A stretch of DNA of 64,000 bases, from NCBI RefSeq assembly GCF_023701695.1, contig NZ_JAJOZC010000001.1, positions 2,728,001-2,792,000 of the forward strand, given 5' to 3'. The notes under the pieces were generated by a model. The model did not search any database. It saw only the letters and a list, made by a program, of their open reading frames with translations, and was not told the origin of the DNA. The stretch's first letter is position 1. Each line of letters opens with the position of its first letter. Below, piece after piece: positions 1 through 9,397 of this stretch. This stretch comes from Streptomyces sp. RKAG290. GTDB lineage: Bacteria; Actinomycetota; Actinomycetes; Streptomycetales; Streptomycetaceae. The position numbers and the translations under genes were made by a program.

Positions 1-2
1 CG

Positions 3-323
3 CCGGGCTTCGGCGGGGACACCGAGATCCTCGCCTCGCTTCCAGGCGCCAGGGTGCAGGCCCGGCGCGGACTGCTGGCGGGGTTGCGCGACACTCTGTC
101 GGCGGGCGGCGGCGACCATCCGGCCGAGCCCCGCGCCCCGCTCCCGCGCCGCTGGTGGCTGATCCGGATACTGTCGCTGCTGGTCCTCGCCCCGGCCACG
201 GCTCTCGCCTGGTGGAGCCCGCAGGTCGGCTGGCTCCGCTCCTCGATGCTGAGCGCCGCGGCGCTGTACCTGGTGGCGGAGCTCACGGCCGCGGTGCGGC
301 GACGGGGACACCCCGCGACCTGA
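3..323 (+). CDS. C-terminal fragment of a membrane protein (5' end outside window)
   Basis: The frame is open to the left edge and ends in TGA at 321-323. It could start internally at GTG 54, but coding continues upstream of that codon, so this is more likely the tail of a longer gene. It shows a soluble stretch followed by two hydrophobic segments (around WWLIRILSLLVL and MLSAAALYLVAEL), so the end of the protein is membrane-anchored. It is convergent with truA. I do not recognise the family. Confidence 0.45.
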   Translation, partial: PGFGGDTEILASLPGARVQARRGLLAGLRDTLSAGGGDHPAEPRAPLPRRWWLIRILSLLVLAPATALAWWSPQVGWLRSSMLSAAALYLVAELTAAVRRRGHPAT

Positions 324-345
324 CCCGCCGTCCGGGCCCGCCAGG

Positions 346-1200
346 TCAGCAGCAGCCGGCCCCCGGCAGGGTCCGCACATTGCGGGCCTCCACGGCCCGT
401 GCGGCCAGCAACTCATCGGCCGGGTACGCGACTTCCTCCAGCGTCAGCCCGTGCGGCCGCACCACGTGCACCCCGGGATCCCGTACCCGGGCCGCAAGCA
501 CCTCGGCCGGCCACGCCGCCGGACGCCGCCCGTCCCCCACGAACAGCGCGGCGCCGATCAGCGCCCGCACCATGTTGTGGCAGAACGCGTCGGCCTGCAC
601 GGTCGCCGTCATGATCCCGGAGGCTTCGTCCCGCACCCAACTCAGCTTCTGCAGCGTGCGGATGGTCGTCGCGCCCTCGCGCTTCTTGCAGTACGCGGCG
701 AAGTCGTGCTCCCCGGTCATCCGCGCCGCCGCCTCGTTCATCGCGCCGACGTCCAACGGCCGGTCGTGCCAGAGCACATGACCGCGGATCAGCGGATCCA
801 CCCCACCGGGCCGGTCCGCCACCCGGTACGCGTACCTGCGCCACAGCGCCGAGAAGCGGGCGTTGAACCCTGCCGGTGCCTCCTCGATCCGCCGGATCCG
901 TACATCGGGCGCCATCCGGCCGGCCATCCGCCGCAGCAGCTTCTCCGCGTGCTCGGCCCACACCTCGGCCGGCAGATCGACGTGCGCGACCTGACCACGG
1001 GCGTGCACTCCGGCATCGGTGCGCCCGGCCACGGCCAGGTCGTACGTGCGCGTGGACCTGGTCACGGTCCTCAGCGCATCCTCGATCTCCCCCTGGACGG
1101 TCCGCCGGCTGGTCTGCTTCGCCCAGCCCGAGAAGTCCTTGCCGTCGTACGCCAGGTCCAGCCGCACCCGTACGAAGCCGGGCTCCACCACGTCACTCAC
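346..1200 (-). CDS. truA: tRNA pseudouridine(38-40) synthase TruA
   Basis: TruA isomerises uridines 38, 39 and 40 of the tRNA anticodon arm to pseudouridine in the cytosol. The 284-residue protein carries the family signature [16 protein letters not shown], with the catalytic aspartate at about residue 62, and the N-terminal substrate-binding strand [14 protein letters not shown]. Length and the conserved C-terminal half ([21 protein letters not shown]) are normal for bacterial TruA. It follows rplQ on the same strand, its usual place in actinomycetes and Bacillus. A strong hairpin separates the two, so it may be transcribed partly by read-through. Confidence 0.96.
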   Translation of the reverse strand: MSDVVEPGFVRVRLDLAYDGKDFSGWAKQTSRRTVQGEIEDALRTVTRSTRTYDLAVAGRTDAGVHARGQVAHVDLPAEVWAEHAEKLLRRMAGRMAPDVRIRRIEEAPAGFNARFSALWRRYAYRVADRPGGVDPLIRGHVLWHDRPLDVGAMNEAAARMTGEHDFAAYCKKREGATTIRTLQKLSWVRDEASGIMTATVQADAFCHNMVRALIGAALFVGDGRRPAAWPAEVLAARVRDPGVHVVRPHGLTLEEVAYPADELLAARAVEARNVRTLPGAGCC

Positions 1201-1232
1201 CAGCGAATCCTCTCAAGATCCCGCACAGCAGA

Positions 1233-1270
1233 ACGGGCCCGCACCGCCCCGAAGGGTGATGCGGGCCCGT
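1233..1270 (-). terminator. hairpin between rplQ and truA
   Basis: A perfect 11-bp inverted repeat (ACGGGCCCGCA / TGCGGGCCCGT, 16-base loop) lies in the 88-bp gap after rplQ. No T-tract follows on the minus strand, as is common for Streptomyces terminators. It probably ends or attenuates the rpoA-rplQ transcript before truA. Confidence 0.7.
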
Positions 1271-1288
1271 CCAGTGGTCTCAGAACGC

Positions 1289-1792
1289 TCAGGCGTCCTT
1301 GGACTCCGCGTCGGCGTCGGCCGGCTTGGCGTCCTCGACGGACTCGACCGGGGTCTCGTCCTTCTTCTGGGCGTCTTCCTTGACCGCGCGCTTCGTGGCG
1401 GCCTCGGCCTCACCGGTGGCAGCCTGCGCCACGGTCAGGGCCTCGACCAGCTCGATGACGGCCATCGGGGCGTTGTCGCCACGACGGTTGCCGATCTTGG
1501 TGATGCGGGTGTAACCACCGGGGCGGTTCTCGTACCGCGGGGCGATCTCGGTGAAGAGCGTGTGCACGATGCCCTTGTCCGTGATCGACTGCAGCACCAG
1601 GCGACGGTTGTGGATGTCGCCCTTCTTCGCCTTGGTGATGAAACGCTCGGCGACCGGACGCAGGCGGCGAGCCTTGGCCTCGGTCGTGGTGATGCGGCCG
1701 TGCTCGAACAGCGACTTCGCAAGGTTGTTGAGAAGAAGCTTCTCGTGCGCAGCGCTGCCGCCCAGACGGGCACCCTTGGCGGGCTGAGGCAT
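1289..1792 (-). CDS. rplQ: 50S ribosomal protein L17
   Basis: L17 is a large-subunit protein near the exit-tunnel face. The first ~120 residues are the conserved L17 domain ([36 protein letters not shown]). The remaining ~45 residues are an alanine/glutamate/aspartate-rich acidic tail typical of actinobacterial L17, giving 167 aa in all. An upstream in-frame ATG at 1816 exists, but the MPQPAKG start at 1792 has AAGGAG a few bases before it and matches the family start. It is the last gene of the rpoA-rplQ unit and is separated from rpoA by a 343-bp repeat-bearing spacer. Confidence 0.96.
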   Translation of the reverse strand: MPQPAKGARLGGSAAHEKLLLNNLAKSLFEHGRITTTEAKARRLRPVAERFITKAKKGDIHNRRLVLQSITDKGIVHTLFTEIAPRYENRPGGYTRITKIGNRRGDNAPMAVIELVEALTVAQAATGEAEAATKRAVKEDAQKKDETPVESVEDAKPADADAESKDA

Positions 1793-1898
1793 GGTTTTTC
1801 TCCTTGTGTGCTGCACCGGCCGTATCAGGTACCGGTGTCAGTTCCCGTGCAGCGGTCGCCACACGGAAGTCCAGATGCCGGAAGACTTCTCCAGCCCG

Positions 1899-2077
1899 TC
1901 CGAGCCCAAATTCAAGCCCGCCCGAGCCAAAACCAAGCCCGCCCGAGCCGAAAATCAAGCCCGTCCGGCGATTGAGGACAATCCCCTCACGCCCGAGCCG
2001 AATATCAAGCCCGTCCGGCGATTGAGGACACCCCCTCGCGCACGAGCCGATCTCAAGCCCGTCCGGCGATTGAGGAC
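1899..2077. repeat. tandem intergenic repeats between rpoA and rplQ
   Basis: Three near-identical copies of a unit (gagccg, a short variable part, then caagcccgtccggcgattg and aggaca) start at about 1945, 1995 and 2044, with a period of 49-50 bp. Two shorter decayed units lie at about 1900-1940. The GTCCGGCGATTGAGGAC core is a recurrent Streptomyces intergenic repeat. The block fills most of the rpoA-rplQ spacer and no gene is visible there. Confidence 0.8.
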
Positions 2078-2135
2078 AAAGCCCTCGCCCGGCCCGGGGC
2101 ACCCAGCAGAACCGGGCACCCCAGCCGGAGGCGTA

Positions 2136-3158
2136 CTAGTACTGCTCGGTCTCCACGAACCCGGCATCCGCATCGTCATCCGCACCAAAGGCGTCGGCGG
2201 CGGCGGTCGGGTCGAAGCCGGGAGGCGAGTCCTTCAGCGCCAGGCCCATACCGGCCAGCTTCGCCTTGACCTCGTCGATCGACTTCGCACCGAAGTTGCG
2301 GATGTCGAGCAGGTCGGCCTCGGAACGCGCCACGAGCTCACCCACGGAGTGGATGCCCTCGCGCTTGAGGCAGTTGTACGAGCGGACCGTGAGCTCCAGC
2401 TCCTCGATCGGCAGCGCCAGATCGGCAGCGAGCGCGGCGTCCGTCGGCGACGGGCCCATGTCGATGCCCTCGGCGTCGATGTTGAGCTCGCGCGCCAGAC
2501 CGAACAGCTCGACCAGGGTCTTACCGGCCGACGCCATGGCGTCACGCGGACGCATGGCCTGCTTGGTCTCGACGTCGACGATCAGCTTGTCGAAGTCGGT
2601 GCGCTGCTCGACACGGGTCGCCTCGACCTTGTACGTGACCTTGAGCACCGGCGAGTAGATGGAGTCGACCGGAATACGGCCGATCTCCTGGCCCACCTGC
2701 TTGTTCTGGACGGCGGAGACGTAGCCGCGACCGCGCTCGACGGTCAGCTCCATCTCCAGCTTGCCCTTGCCGTTCAGCGTGGCCATGACGAGGTCCGGGT
2801 TGTGGACCTCGACACCGGCCGGCGGGGCGATGTCAGCAGCGGTGACCAGGCCGGGACCCTGCTTGCGCAGGTACATCACGACCGGCTCGTCGTGCTCCGA
2901 GGAGACGACCAGCTGCTTGATGTTGAGGATGAGGTCGGTGACGTCCTCCTTGACGCCCGGCACGGTGGTGAACTCGTGCAGGACACCGTCGATCCGGATG
3001 CTGGTGACAGCGGCACCGGGGATCGAGGAGAGGAGCGTACGGCGAAGAGAGTTGCCGAGCGTGTAGCCGAAGCCCGGCTCCAGCGGCTCGATGACGAACC
3101 GCGAGCGGAACTCGTCAACGACCTCTTCGGTCAGCGACGGACGCTGAGCGATAAGCAT
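2136..3158 (-). CDS. rpoA: DNA-directed RNA polymerase subunit alpha
   Basis: The alpha subunit dimer scaffolds assembly of beta and beta', and its C-terminal domain contacts UP elements and activators. At 340 aa it has the usual Streptomyces length. The N-terminal domain contains [20 protein letters not shown]; the C-terminal domain (about residues 235-310) contains [16 protein letters not shown] and [16 protein letters not shown], followed by an acidic tail. The frame extends upstream to 3260, but ATG 3158 ([13 protein letters not shown]) has GAAGGA in front and is the family start. A hairpin and a possible promoter lie between it and rpsK, so rpoA-rplQ can probably be expressed separately. 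The S4 gene rpsD, found between rpsK and rpoA in E. coli, is absent here, as is usual in Streptomyces. Confidence 0.98.
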   Translation of the reverse strand: MLIAQRPSLTEEVVDEFRSRFVIEPLEPGFGYTLGNSLRRTLLSSIPGAAVTSIRIDGVLHEFTTVPGVKEDVTDLILNIKQLVVSSEHDEPVVMYLRKQGPGLVTAADIAPPAGVEVHNPDLVMATLNGKGKLEMELTVERGRGYVSAVQNKQVGQEIGRIPVDSIYSPVLKVTYKVEATRVEQRTDFDKLIVDVETKQAMRPRDAMASAGKTLVELFGLARELNIDAEGIDMGPSPTDAALAADLALPIEELELTVRSYNCLKREGIHSVGELVARSEADLLDIRNFGAKSIDEVKAKLAGMGLALKDSPPGFDPTAAADAFGADDDADAGFVETEQY

Positions 3159-3183
3159 GTGTGAATCCTTCAGTCGTGGGCGA

Positions 3184-3213
3184 CCACTATTTGACGCCCG
3201 ACAGATGAAACAA
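3184..3213 (-). promoter_or_regulatory. candidate rpoA promoter
   Basis: On the minus strand TTGTTT (3213-3208) and TAGTGG (3189-3184) are 18 bases apart. They sit just downstream of the rpsK/rpoA hairpin and about 25 bases upstream of the rpoA start. The -10 is a weak match, so this is tentative. Confidence 0.3.
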
Positions 3214-3216
3214 GGA

Positions 3217-3255
3217 TACGGGCGGCACACCCCCGTAGGGGGCATACCGCCCGTA
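3217..3255 (-). terminator. hairpin between rpsK and rpoA
   Basis: The inverted repeat TACGGGCGG / CCGCCCGTA has an inner CCCCC / GGGGG pairing around a GTA loop, so it folds into a long two-part stem. It lies 40 bases after rpsK and before rpoA. It is probably a terminator or attenuator between the ribosomal genes and rpoA-rplQ. Confidence 0.6.
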
Positions 3256-3295
3256 CCCACGCTACTGACGCACGGCCGTCACCGGCCGTGGCGAA

Positions 3296-3700
3296 TCAGA
3301 CGCGGCGACGCTTCGGCGGACGGCAGCCGTTGTGCGGCGTCGGGGTGACGTCCTGGATCGAACCGACCTCGAGGCCAGTGGCCTGGAGGGAGCGGATCGC
3401 GGTCTCGCGGCCGGAGCCCGGACCCTTCACGAAGACGTCGACCTTGCGCATGCCGTGCTCCTGCGCGCGGCGGGCGGCCGACTCGGCGGCCATCTGCGCG
3501 GCGAAGGGGGTGGACTTGCGCGAGCCCTTGAAGCCGACGTGGCCGGCGGAGGCCCAGGAGATCACGTTGCCCGAGGGGTCCGTGATCGAGACGATGGTGT
3601 TGTTGAACGTGCTCTTGATGTGCGCGTGGCCGTGAGCGACGTTCTTCTTTTCCTTGCGACGCACCTTCTTGGCTGCGCCCTGACGACCCTTGGGGGGCAT
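3296..3700 (-). CDS. rpsK: 30S ribosomal protein S11
   Basis: S11 lies on the platform of the small subunit and contacts the mRNA exit region. The protein is 134 aa and begins [20 protein letters not shown]. It contains the S11 signature segments [14 protein letters not shown] and [15 protein letters not shown], and ends in the basic tail PPKRRRV. It lies 105 bp after rpsM in the alpha-type cluster. Confidence 0.98.
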   Translation of the reverse strand: MPPKGRQGAAKKVRRKEKKNVAHGHAHIKSTFNNTIVSITDPSGNVISWASAGHVGFKGSRKSTPFAAQMAAESAARRAQEHGMRKVDVFVKGPGSGRETAIRSLQATGLEVGSIQDVTPTPHNGCRPPKRRRV

Positions 3701-3805
3701 GTCTTTACTCCAGATGGAGAGGGGAGGTGATCGGTCCTACAGCGAAGACCGCTGGATGCTGCGGATGCCCGGGGACCCGGACGTTCGCAGTGCGTCCGCT
3801 GAGGA

Positions 3806-4186
3806 CTACTTCTTGCCCGGCTTCTTCTTACCGGCGATCGCGCGACGCGGACCCTTGCGGGTACGAGCGTTGGTGCTGGTGCGCTGGCCGTGGACCGGCA
3901 GACCGCGGCGGTGACGAATGCCCTGGTAGCAGCCGATCTCGATCTTGCGGCGGATGTCGCCCTGGATCTCGCGGCGGAGGTCACCCTCGGTGCGCAGGTT
4001 GGCGTCGACGTACTCGCGGATCTTGACGAGGTCCTCTTCGGCCAGGTCACGAACGCGGGTGTTCGGGTTCACGCCGGTGGTGGCGAGGATCTCCTTGGAC
4101 CGGGTGCGCCCGATGCCGAAGACGTAGGTGAGGGCAACCTCCACGCGCTTTTCGCGCGGGATGTCAACACCTGAAACGCGTGCCAT
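3806..4186 (-). CDS. rpsM: 30S ribosomal protein S13
   Basis: S13 is a head protein of the 30S subunit that forms intersubunit bridges and contacts P-site tRNA. The 126-aa product has the helix-two-turn-helix N-domain ([18 protein letters not shown]) and the basic C-terminal extension [23 protein letters not shown] that reaches the tRNAs. It lies between rpmJ (192 bp upstream) and rpsK. Confidence 0.98.
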   Translation of the reverse strand: MARVSGVDIPREKRVEVALTYVFGIGRTRSKEILATTGVNPNTRVRDLAEEDLVKIREYVDANLRTEGDLRREIQGDIRRKIEIGCYQGIRHRRGLPVHGQRTSTNARTRKGPRRAIAGKKKPGKK

Positions 4187-4378
4187 TCAATGGCTCCAGT
4201 TGTTATTTCGGGGGTCTTCCGCAGCGCCACTCCCGACCGCCGACCTCTCACTGGGAGAGGTGGTACGTCCGGGTCTCCGGCCCCGCCGGAGGTGTCGTCA
4301 GCCGTGGCTTGGACGGGCACTGCGTATGTACGTTTTCGTGCGTCGCGCGAAGTACTGCGAGATGCAGGGGGTCGTGCG

Positions 4379-4492
4379 TCAGCCCTGGCGCTGCTTGTGG
4401 CGCAGGTTGTCGCAGATGACCATGACCCGACCGTGACGGCGGATCACCTTGCACTTGTCGCAGATCTTCTTGACGCTCGGCTTGACCTTCAT
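4379..4492 (-). CDS. rpmJ: 50S ribosomal protein L36 (zinc form)
   Basis: This is a 37-residue ORF beginning [16 protein letters not shown] and ending RHKQRQG. L36 is the smallest 50S protein. The zinc ligands are visible as C11-x2-C14, C27 and H32, so this is the zinc-binding ('C+') form. It sits between infA and rpsM, the standard location. The stop is TGA at 4381-4379 and the start ATG at 4492-4490. Confidence 0.97.
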   Translation of the reverse strand: MKVKPSVKKICDKCKVIRRHGRVMVICDNLRHKQRQG

Positions 4493-4552
4493 GGGATGTC
4501 AGGTTCTCCGGGTCAGTGCCAGCACCCCGCCGCAGCGGAATGTGGGCAAGAT

Positions 4553-4774
4553 CTACTTGTAGCGGTAGACGATCCGGCCACGCGTCAGGTCGTACGGGGA
4601 GAGCTCCACGACGACCCGGTCGTCCGGGAGGATACGGATGTAGTGCATCCGCATCTTGCCGGAGATGTGCGCGAGGACCTTGTGACCGTTCTGGAGTTCC
4701 ACCTTGAACATGGCGTTCGGGAGGGACTCGATCACGGTGCCCTCAATTTCGATGGCACCTTGCTTCTTGGCCAC
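4553..4774 (-). CDS. infA: translation initiation factor IF-1
   Basis: IF-1 blocks the ribosomal A site during initiation and assists IF-2 and IF-3. The product is a 73-residue OB-fold protein: [13 protein letters not shown], then [21 protein letters not shown], then [17 protein letters not shown]. The frame is open up to 4840, but the GTG at 4774 gives the exact family length and has AAAGG upstream, so a GTG start is chosen. It is the first gene of the infA-rpmJ-rpsM-rpsK group, separated from map by 164 bp that include a candidate promoter. Confidence 0.96.
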   Translation of the reverse strand: MAKKQGAIEIEGTVIESLPNAMFKVELQNGHKVLAHISGKMRMHYIRILPDDRVVVELSPYDLTRGRIVYRYK

Positions 4775-4855
4775 GCTTCGCCTTTCGAATCGGCTACCTT
4801 GATCGACTTTCGTCACTCGTATGCGGACACACGGATGCACGAGAGCCGACGAGTC

Positions 4856-4885
4856 AGTCTACGTCAGCGGACTCCAAAAGACGAA
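4856..4885 (-). promoter_or_regulatory. candidate infA promoter
   Basis: On the minus strand TTCGTC (4885-4880) and TAGACT (4861-4856) are 18 bases apart in the map-infA gap, giving a leader of about 75 bases. The -10 is good and the -35 weak. Confidence 0.35.
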
Positions 4886-4938
4886 TCCGTCAAGTTTGCC
4901 CACCGCGGGAGATCCTTAGACCTCCGGGCCCCTGCGAA

Positions 4939-5775
4939 TCACCCCAAGGGGTCGGGAGCCGCCTCCACGCCATACTCCGCCAGCTTCGCGCGGCCGCAGT
5001 CCGGAGCGGTCAGCACCAGCGGTCCCTGCTCCGTGAGGGCGATGGAGTGCTCCCAGTGGGAGGACCAGCTGCCGTCGGTCGTGATGACCGTCCACTCGTC
5101 GGCCAGCACCTCGGTGCGGGCCGTGCCGAGGGAGACCATCGGCTCGATGGCGAGGCAGAGGCCCGGCACCAGCTTGATGCCCTTGCCGCGCTTGCGTGCG
5201 ACGTAGTTCAGCACGTGCGGGTCCATGTGCATCTCGGTGCCGATGCCGTGGCCGCCGTAGTCCTCCACGATCCCGTACTTGCCGGTCGACGGGCGGGGCT
5301 GGCGGCGGATGTAGGACTCGATCGCCTTCGAGATGTCGACCAGGCGGTTGTTCACCTTCATGGCCGCGATGCCGGCCCACATCGACTCCTCGGTCACCCT
5401 GGAGAGCTCGACGAGCTCCGGAGCGTGACCGGTGCCGACGAAGGCCGTGTACGCGGCGTCGCCGTGCCAGCCGTCGATGATCGCGCCGGCGTCGATGGAG
5501 ATGATGTCGCCGTCCTTGAGGACGGTCTTGTCGTCCGGGATGCCGTGCACGACGACCTCGTTGACCGAGGTGCAGATCGTCGCCGGGAACCCGCCGTAGC
5601 CGAGGAAGTTCGACTTGGCGCCGTGGTCGTCGATCACCTTGCGCGCGACCTGGTCCAGGTCCTGCGTGGTGGCGCCGGGCACCGCCGCCTCACGGGTGGC
5701 GGCGTGAATGGCAGCGACCACCAGCCCCGCCTCACGCATCTTCGCGATCTGCTCGGGGGTCTTGATCTGCACCAT
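4939..5775 (-). CDS. map: methionine aminopeptidase type I
   Basis: Map removes the initiator methionine from nascent proteins with a dinuclear metal centre. At 278 aa it has the pita-bread M24 fold. Visible metal-ligand motifs are SIDAGAIIDGWHGDAA (two Asp), GHGIGTEMHMDP (His) and LAIEPMVSLG (Glu), with a final Glu in the C-terminal strand near HSIALTEQGP. It begins MVQIKTPEQIAKMREAG. It follows adk in the classic secY-adk-map order. The 135-bp adk-map gap contains no obvious terminator. Confidence 0.97.
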   Translation of the reverse strand: MVQIKTPEQIAKMREAGLVVAAIHAATREAAVPGATTQDLDQVARKVIDDHGAKSNFLGYGGFPATICTSVNEVVVHGIPDDKTVLKDGDIISIDAGAIIDGWHGDAAYTAFVGTGHAPELVELSRVTEESMWAGIAAMKVNNRLVDISKAIESYIRRQPRPSTGKYGIVEDYGGHGIGTEMHMDPHVLNYVARKRGKGIKLVPGLCLAIEPMVSLGTARTEVLADEWTVITTDGSWSSHWEHSIALTEQGPLVLTAPDCGRAKLAEYGVEAAPDPLG

Positions 5776-5909
5776 TGCGCGGCGCCTCTCTGCATGGACG
5801 GTGATGGGTGCGGCCGGACCCGCTACTCCACGATACGGCGCAAACAGTCGGCCGCGGCGCCCATGGGCGCCGCGGCCGACTGCACGACAAGTACTGCGGG
5901 TGTTCTCTC

Positions 5910-6566
5910 TCAGCCCTCGTCGGACTTCAGAGCCTCCATGGCCCGCTCGGTCACCTCGGTGACCTTGCCGAGCGCCGAGATGGTGACCACCAGGTCCTGC
6001 GCCCTGTAGTAGTCGATGATCGGCTCGGTCTGCGTGTGGTAGACCTCGAGCCGGGTACGGACCGTCTCTTCGCTGTCGTCGTCGCGCTGGTACAGCTCGC
6101 CGCCGCAGGTGTCGCAGACACCCTCGGTCTTCGGCGGGTTGTACGTCACGTGGAAGACGTGCGCGCTCTCGTTGCGGCAGATGCGGCGGCCCGCGATCCG
6201 CTTCACGACCTCGTCCTCGGGGACTTCGAGGTCGAGAACCGCGTCCAGCTTTACGCCCTCGTCCTTGAGCATCACATCGAGCGCGGCGGCCTGGCCCACG
6301 TTGCGCGGGAAGCCGTCGAGCAGGAAGCCGTTGACCGCGTCCGCCTGGGACATCCGGTCCTTGGCCATCCCGATCGTGACCTCGTCCGGCACCAGCTGCC
6401 CCGCGTCCATGTAGGCGCGGGCCTGCTTGCCAAGGTCAGTGCCCTGGCTGATGTTGGCGCGGAAGAGGTCGCCCGTGGAGATGTGCGGAATCGACAGGTT
6501 CTTGGCAAGGTACGCAGCCTGCGTTCCCTTGCCGGCACCCGGCGGGCCGACGAGGACGATTCGCAT
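5910..6566 (-). CDS. adk: adenylate kinase
   Basis: Adk interconverts ATP + AMP and 2 ADP. The 218-aa protein has the P-loop GPPGAGKGT at residues 7-15, the AMP-binding helix STGDLFRANI, the LLDGFPRN motif and a long-type lid (IAGRRICRNESAH through CDTCGGELYQRDDD). Cysteines in the lid suggest a metal-binding form. Its ATG overlaps the secY stop by one base (TGATG), so translation is probably coupled. Confidence 0.97.
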   Translation of the reverse strand: MRIVLVGPPGAGKGTQAAYLAKNLSIPHISTGDLFRANISQGTDLGKQARAYMDAGQLVPDEVTIGMAKDRMSQADAVNGFLLDGFPRNVGQAAALDVMLKDEGVKLDAVLDLEVPEDEVVKRIAGRRICRNESAHVFHVTYNPPKTEGVCDTCGGELYQRDDDSEETVRTRLEVYHTQTEPIIDYYRAQDLVVTISALGKVTEVTERAMEALKSDEG

Positions 6567-7885
6567 CAGCGGAGGAACCCTTCGTAATTGCGCTGCTGGA
6601 GCTGACTCTCGATCTGCTTCACGGTCTCCAGACCCACACCCACGATGATCAGGATGCTTGTCCCGCCGAACGGGAAGTTCTGGTTAGCGCCACCGAAGCC
6701 TGCCAACGCCATCGTCGGCACAAGAGCGATCAGACCCAGGTACAGCGAGCCCGGCCAAGTGATCCTGTTGAGCACGTAGCTCAGGTACTCGGCAGTAGGT
6801 CGACCAGCCCGGATACCCGGGACGAAGCCACCATACTTCTTCATGTTGTCGGCGACTTCCTCGGGGTTGAACGAGATCGCCACGTAGAAGAACGCGAAGA
6901 ACACGATCAGCAGGAAGTACGCCGTCATGTAGTACGGGTGGTCACCCTTGACGAAGTGGCCCTGGATCCAGGTCGCCCAGCCCGCAGTGGAGTTGGAGAA
7001 CTGGACGATCAGCGCCGGGATGTAGAGCAGCGAAGAAGCGAAGATGACGGGAATCACACCCGCCTGGTTGACCTTCAGCGGGATGTATGTGGACGTACCG
7101 CCATAAGACTTCCGGCCGATCATGCGCTTCGCGTACTGCACCGGGATGCGGCGCTGGGCCTGCTCCACGAAGACGACCAGGGCCACCATCACGAAACCGA
7201 TCAGGATGACGGTGGCGAACTCGATCCAGCCGTCCGCGAGCTTGCCGCTGGTCTTGATGGCCCACAGGGCCCCGGGGAAGCTGGCGGCGATCGAGATGAA
7301 CATCAGGATCGACATGCCGTTGCCGATGCCGCGGTCGGTGATGAGCTCACCGAGCCACATGACGGCGGCGGTGCCGGCGGTCATCGTGACGACCATCACG
7401 ATCGTTGTGAAGATCGAGTGGTTGGGCACGATCTGGTCGGCGACGGGGCAGCCGCTGAACAGCGCGCCGCTGGTGGCCGTGGCCACCAGGCCGGTTCCCT
7501 GCAGGATGGCGAGTGCGACCGTCAGATAACGCGTGTACTGCGTGATCTTGGCCTGGCCGGACTGCCCCTCCTTCTTGAGTGCCTCGAGTCGGGGGATCAC
7601 CACGGTCAGCAGCTGAAGAATGATGCTGGCCGTGATGTACGGCATGATGCCGAGCGCGAAGATCGTGATCTGCAGCAGTGCACCACCGCTGAACATGTTC
7701 ACCAGGCCGAAGAGGCTGTTGTTGCCCTTGCTTGCCTGGTCAACACAGGTCTGGACGTTCTCGTAGCTCACACCGGGCACCGGGACGTGTGCCCCGAGCC
7801 GGTAGAGCACGATGATGCCGAGCGTGAAGAGCAGCTTCTTGCGCAGGTCGGGCGTCTTGAACGCCCGGGCGAACGCGGTGAGCAC
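6566..7885 (-). CDS. secY: preprotein translocase subunit SecY
   Basis: SecY is the channel of the SecYEG translocon in the cytoplasmic membrane. The 439-residue product has ten hydrophobic segments and typical landmarks: AFKTPDLRKKLLFTLG at the N-terminus, GALLQITIFALGIMPYITASIILQL, and NPEEVADNMKKYGG near the end. The frame is open further upstream to 7957, but GTG 7885 is preceded at short distance by AGGAGG and reproduces the family start (M)LTAFARAFKTP. The terminator-like hairpin before it suggests secY-adk-map has its own promoter in the preceding 155 bp, though I could not find a convincing one. Confidence 0.96.
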   Translation of the reverse strand: MLTAFARAFKTPDLRKKLLFTLGIIVLYRLGAHVPVPGVSYENVQTCVDQASKGNNSLFGLVNMFSGGALLQITIFALGIMPYITASIILQLLTVVIPRLEALKKEGQSGQAKITQYTRYLTVALAILQGTGLVATATSGALFSGCPVADQIVPNHSIFTTIVMVVTMTAGTAAVMWLGELITDRGIGNGMSILMFISIAASFPGALWAIKTSGKLADGWIEFATVILIGFVMVALVVFVEQAQRRIPVQYAKRMIGRKSYGGTSTYIPLKVNQAGVIPVIFASSLLYIPALIVQFSNSTAGWATWIQGHFVKGDHPYYMTAYFLLIVFFAFFYVAISFNPEEVADNMKKYGGFVPGIRAGRPTAEYLSYVLNRITWPGSLYLGLIALVPTMALAGFGGANQNFPFGGTSILIIVGVGLETVKQIESQLQQRNYEGFLR

Positions 7886-8040
7886 GGTGCCTCCTGCGAC
7901 CCCCGCGCAATGCGTAGAGGTGACGGTCTTGAGGATCGACGAATACGTAACAGTCAAAGGTCCCCGGACGCATGCGCCCAGGGGTTACCACAGCAACGGA
8001 CGCCACCTTACCGGCGTACATGCCCCCCTAGGAACGACCA

Positions 8041-8074
8041 ACCGGGGATGCCCCATATGAGAGGCATCCCCGGT
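8041..8074 (-). terminator. hairpin between rplO and secY
   Basis: A perfect 12-bp inverted repeat (ACCGGGGATGCC / GGCATCCCCGGT, 10-base loop) lies 35 bases after rplO. It marks the end of the spc-type unit. Confidence 0.75.
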
Positions 8075-8108
8075 CGGATGTTCAGGCCACCGAATGGTCC
8101 GAGTTGTC

Positions 8109-8564
8109 TCAGACGAGCTCGGTGACGGTGCCGCCAGCGGCGGCAATCTTCTCCTTGGCGGAGCCGGAGACGGCGTCAACCGAAACCTGCAGTGCCACGG
8201 AGATCTCGCCCTGTCCGAGGACCTTGACGAGGTGGTTGTTGCGCACAGCGCCCTTGGCGACCAGACCGGCCACCGTGACCTCTCCACCCTCGGGGTAGAG
8301 CGTCGCGAGCTTGTCCAGGTTCACGACCTGGTACTCGGTGCGGAACGGGTTCTTGAAGCCCTTGAGCTTCGGGAGACGCATGTGGAGGGGCATCTGCCCA
8401 CCCTCGAAGCGCTCCGGAACCTGGTAACGGGCCTTGGTGCCCTTGGTGCCACGTCCGGCGGTCTTACCCTTGGACGCCTCACCACGACCCACACGGGTCT
8501 TGGCGGTCTTGGCGCCCGGGGCAGGCCGGAGGTCGTGGGCCTTCAGCGGCTTGTTCTCCGCCAT
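8109..8564 (-). CDS. rplO: 50S ribosomal protein L15
   Basis: L15 is a late-assembly large-subunit protein. The product is 151 aa from ATG 8564 ([19 protein letters not shown]). An in-frame ATG at 8582 lies inside rpmD and is not used by the family. The glycine/lysine-rich N-terminal extension ([19 protein letters not shown]) and the [16 protein letters not shown] motif are characteristic. The start is one base after the rpmD stop. Confidence 0.97.
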   Translation of the reverse strand: MAENKPLKAHDLRPAPGAKTAKTRVGRGEASKGKTAGRGTKGTKARYQVPERFEGGQMPLHMRLPKLKGFKNPFRTEYQVVNLDKLATLYPEGGEVTVAGLVAKGAVRNNHLVKVLGQGEISVALQVSVDAVSGSAKEKIAAAGGTVTELV

Positions 8565-8565
8565 G

Positions 8566-8748
8566 TCAGTCGACCTCCTCAACCGTCACGAGGTGGCGGA
8601 CGGTGTTAGCCATTCCGCGGAACTCGGGGCGGTCCTCCTTGACAACCACGTCGTGCAGGCGCTTGAGCCCGAGCGAACGCAGGGTGTCGCGGTGGTTCTG
8701 CTTGCTGCCGATGTACGACTTGGTCTGTGTGATCTTGAGGCGAGCCAT
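8566..8748 (-). CDS. rpmD: 50S ribosomal protein L30
   Basis: A 60-residue protein starting [17 protein letters not shown] and ending [11 protein letters not shown], the full short bacterial L30 fold, including the [13 protein letters not shown] helix. The ATG overlaps the rpsE stop by one base (TGATG) and the stop is one base from rplO, so the three genes are tightly coupled. Confidence 0.97.
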   Translation of the reverse strand: MARLKITQTKSYIGSKQNHRDTLRSLGLKRLHDVVVKEDRPEFRGMANTVRHLVTVEEVD

Positions 8749-9350
8749 CACATACCTGCCGCTCGAGCACGGAGCAGAGCGGCCGGGGCCACGTCCTCGA
8801 GGGGCAGACCGCGGCGAGCCGCGATCTCCTCGGGACGCTGCAGACCCTGAAGGGCCGCCACCGTCGCGTGCACAATGTTGATCGGGTTCGAAGAACCGAG
8901 CGACTTCGACAGGATGTCGTGAACGCCGGCGCACTCCAGAACGGCGCGCACCGGGCCACCCGCGATCACACCGGTACCGGGGGAAGCAGGCTTGAGCAGG
9001 ACAACGCCCGCAGCCTTCTCGCCCTGGATCGGGTGAGGAATGGTGCCCTGGATACGCGGAACCTTGAAGAAGCTCTTCTTGGCCTCTTCAACGCCCTTGG
9101 CGATGGCCGCGGGAACTTCCTTGGCCTTGCCGTATCCGACACCGACGCTGCCGTCACCATCGCCCACCACGACCAGCGCGGTGAAGCTGAAGCGACGACC
9201 ACCCTTCACGACCTTGGCGACGCGGTTGATCGCGACGACACGCTCGACGTACGCGGTCTTCTCGGCGGCGCTGGCGCCACCGTCACGGCCCTTCCGGTCC
9301 CGCCGCTCGCCGCCACCGGCACCGCTTCCGCGGCGCTGGGGTCCAGCCAT
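8748..9350 (-). CDS. rpsE: 30S ribosomal protein S5
   Basis: S5 sits at the mRNA entry and affects decoding fidelity. The 200-aa protein has a glycine/arginine-rich N-terminal extension of about 30 residues typical of actinobacteria. It is followed by the double-stranded-RNA-binding domain ([21 protein letters not shown]) and the C-terminal domain ([18 protein letters not shown]). The spectinomycin-associated loop KVVKGGRR looks wild type. Confidence 0.97.
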   Translation of the reverse strand: MAGPQRRGSGAGGGERRDRKGRDGGASAAEKTAYVERVVAINRVAKVVKGGRRFSFTALVVVGDGDGSVGVGYGKAKEVPAAIAKGVEEAKKSFFKVPRIQGTIPHPIQGEKAAGVVLLKPASPGTGVIAGGPVRAVLECAGVHDILSKSLGSSNPINIVHATVAALQGLQRPEEIAARRGLPLEDVAPAALLRARAAGM

Positions 9351-9397
9351 TGGAATTACCTCTCTCTGTTACGTCCGCTGTGCGTAGGAACCGGGGC

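Noticed and set aside
1899..2077. Could the repeats be a CRISPR array?
   Set aside because: Few units, spacers are repeats themselves or near-identical, the period is uniform and no cas genes are present; it fits an intergenic repeat family.
3159..3295. Looked for rpsD (S4) between rpsK and rpoA
   Set aside because: The 137-bp gap holds only a hairpin and a weak promoter; S4 is encoded elsewhere in Streptomyces.
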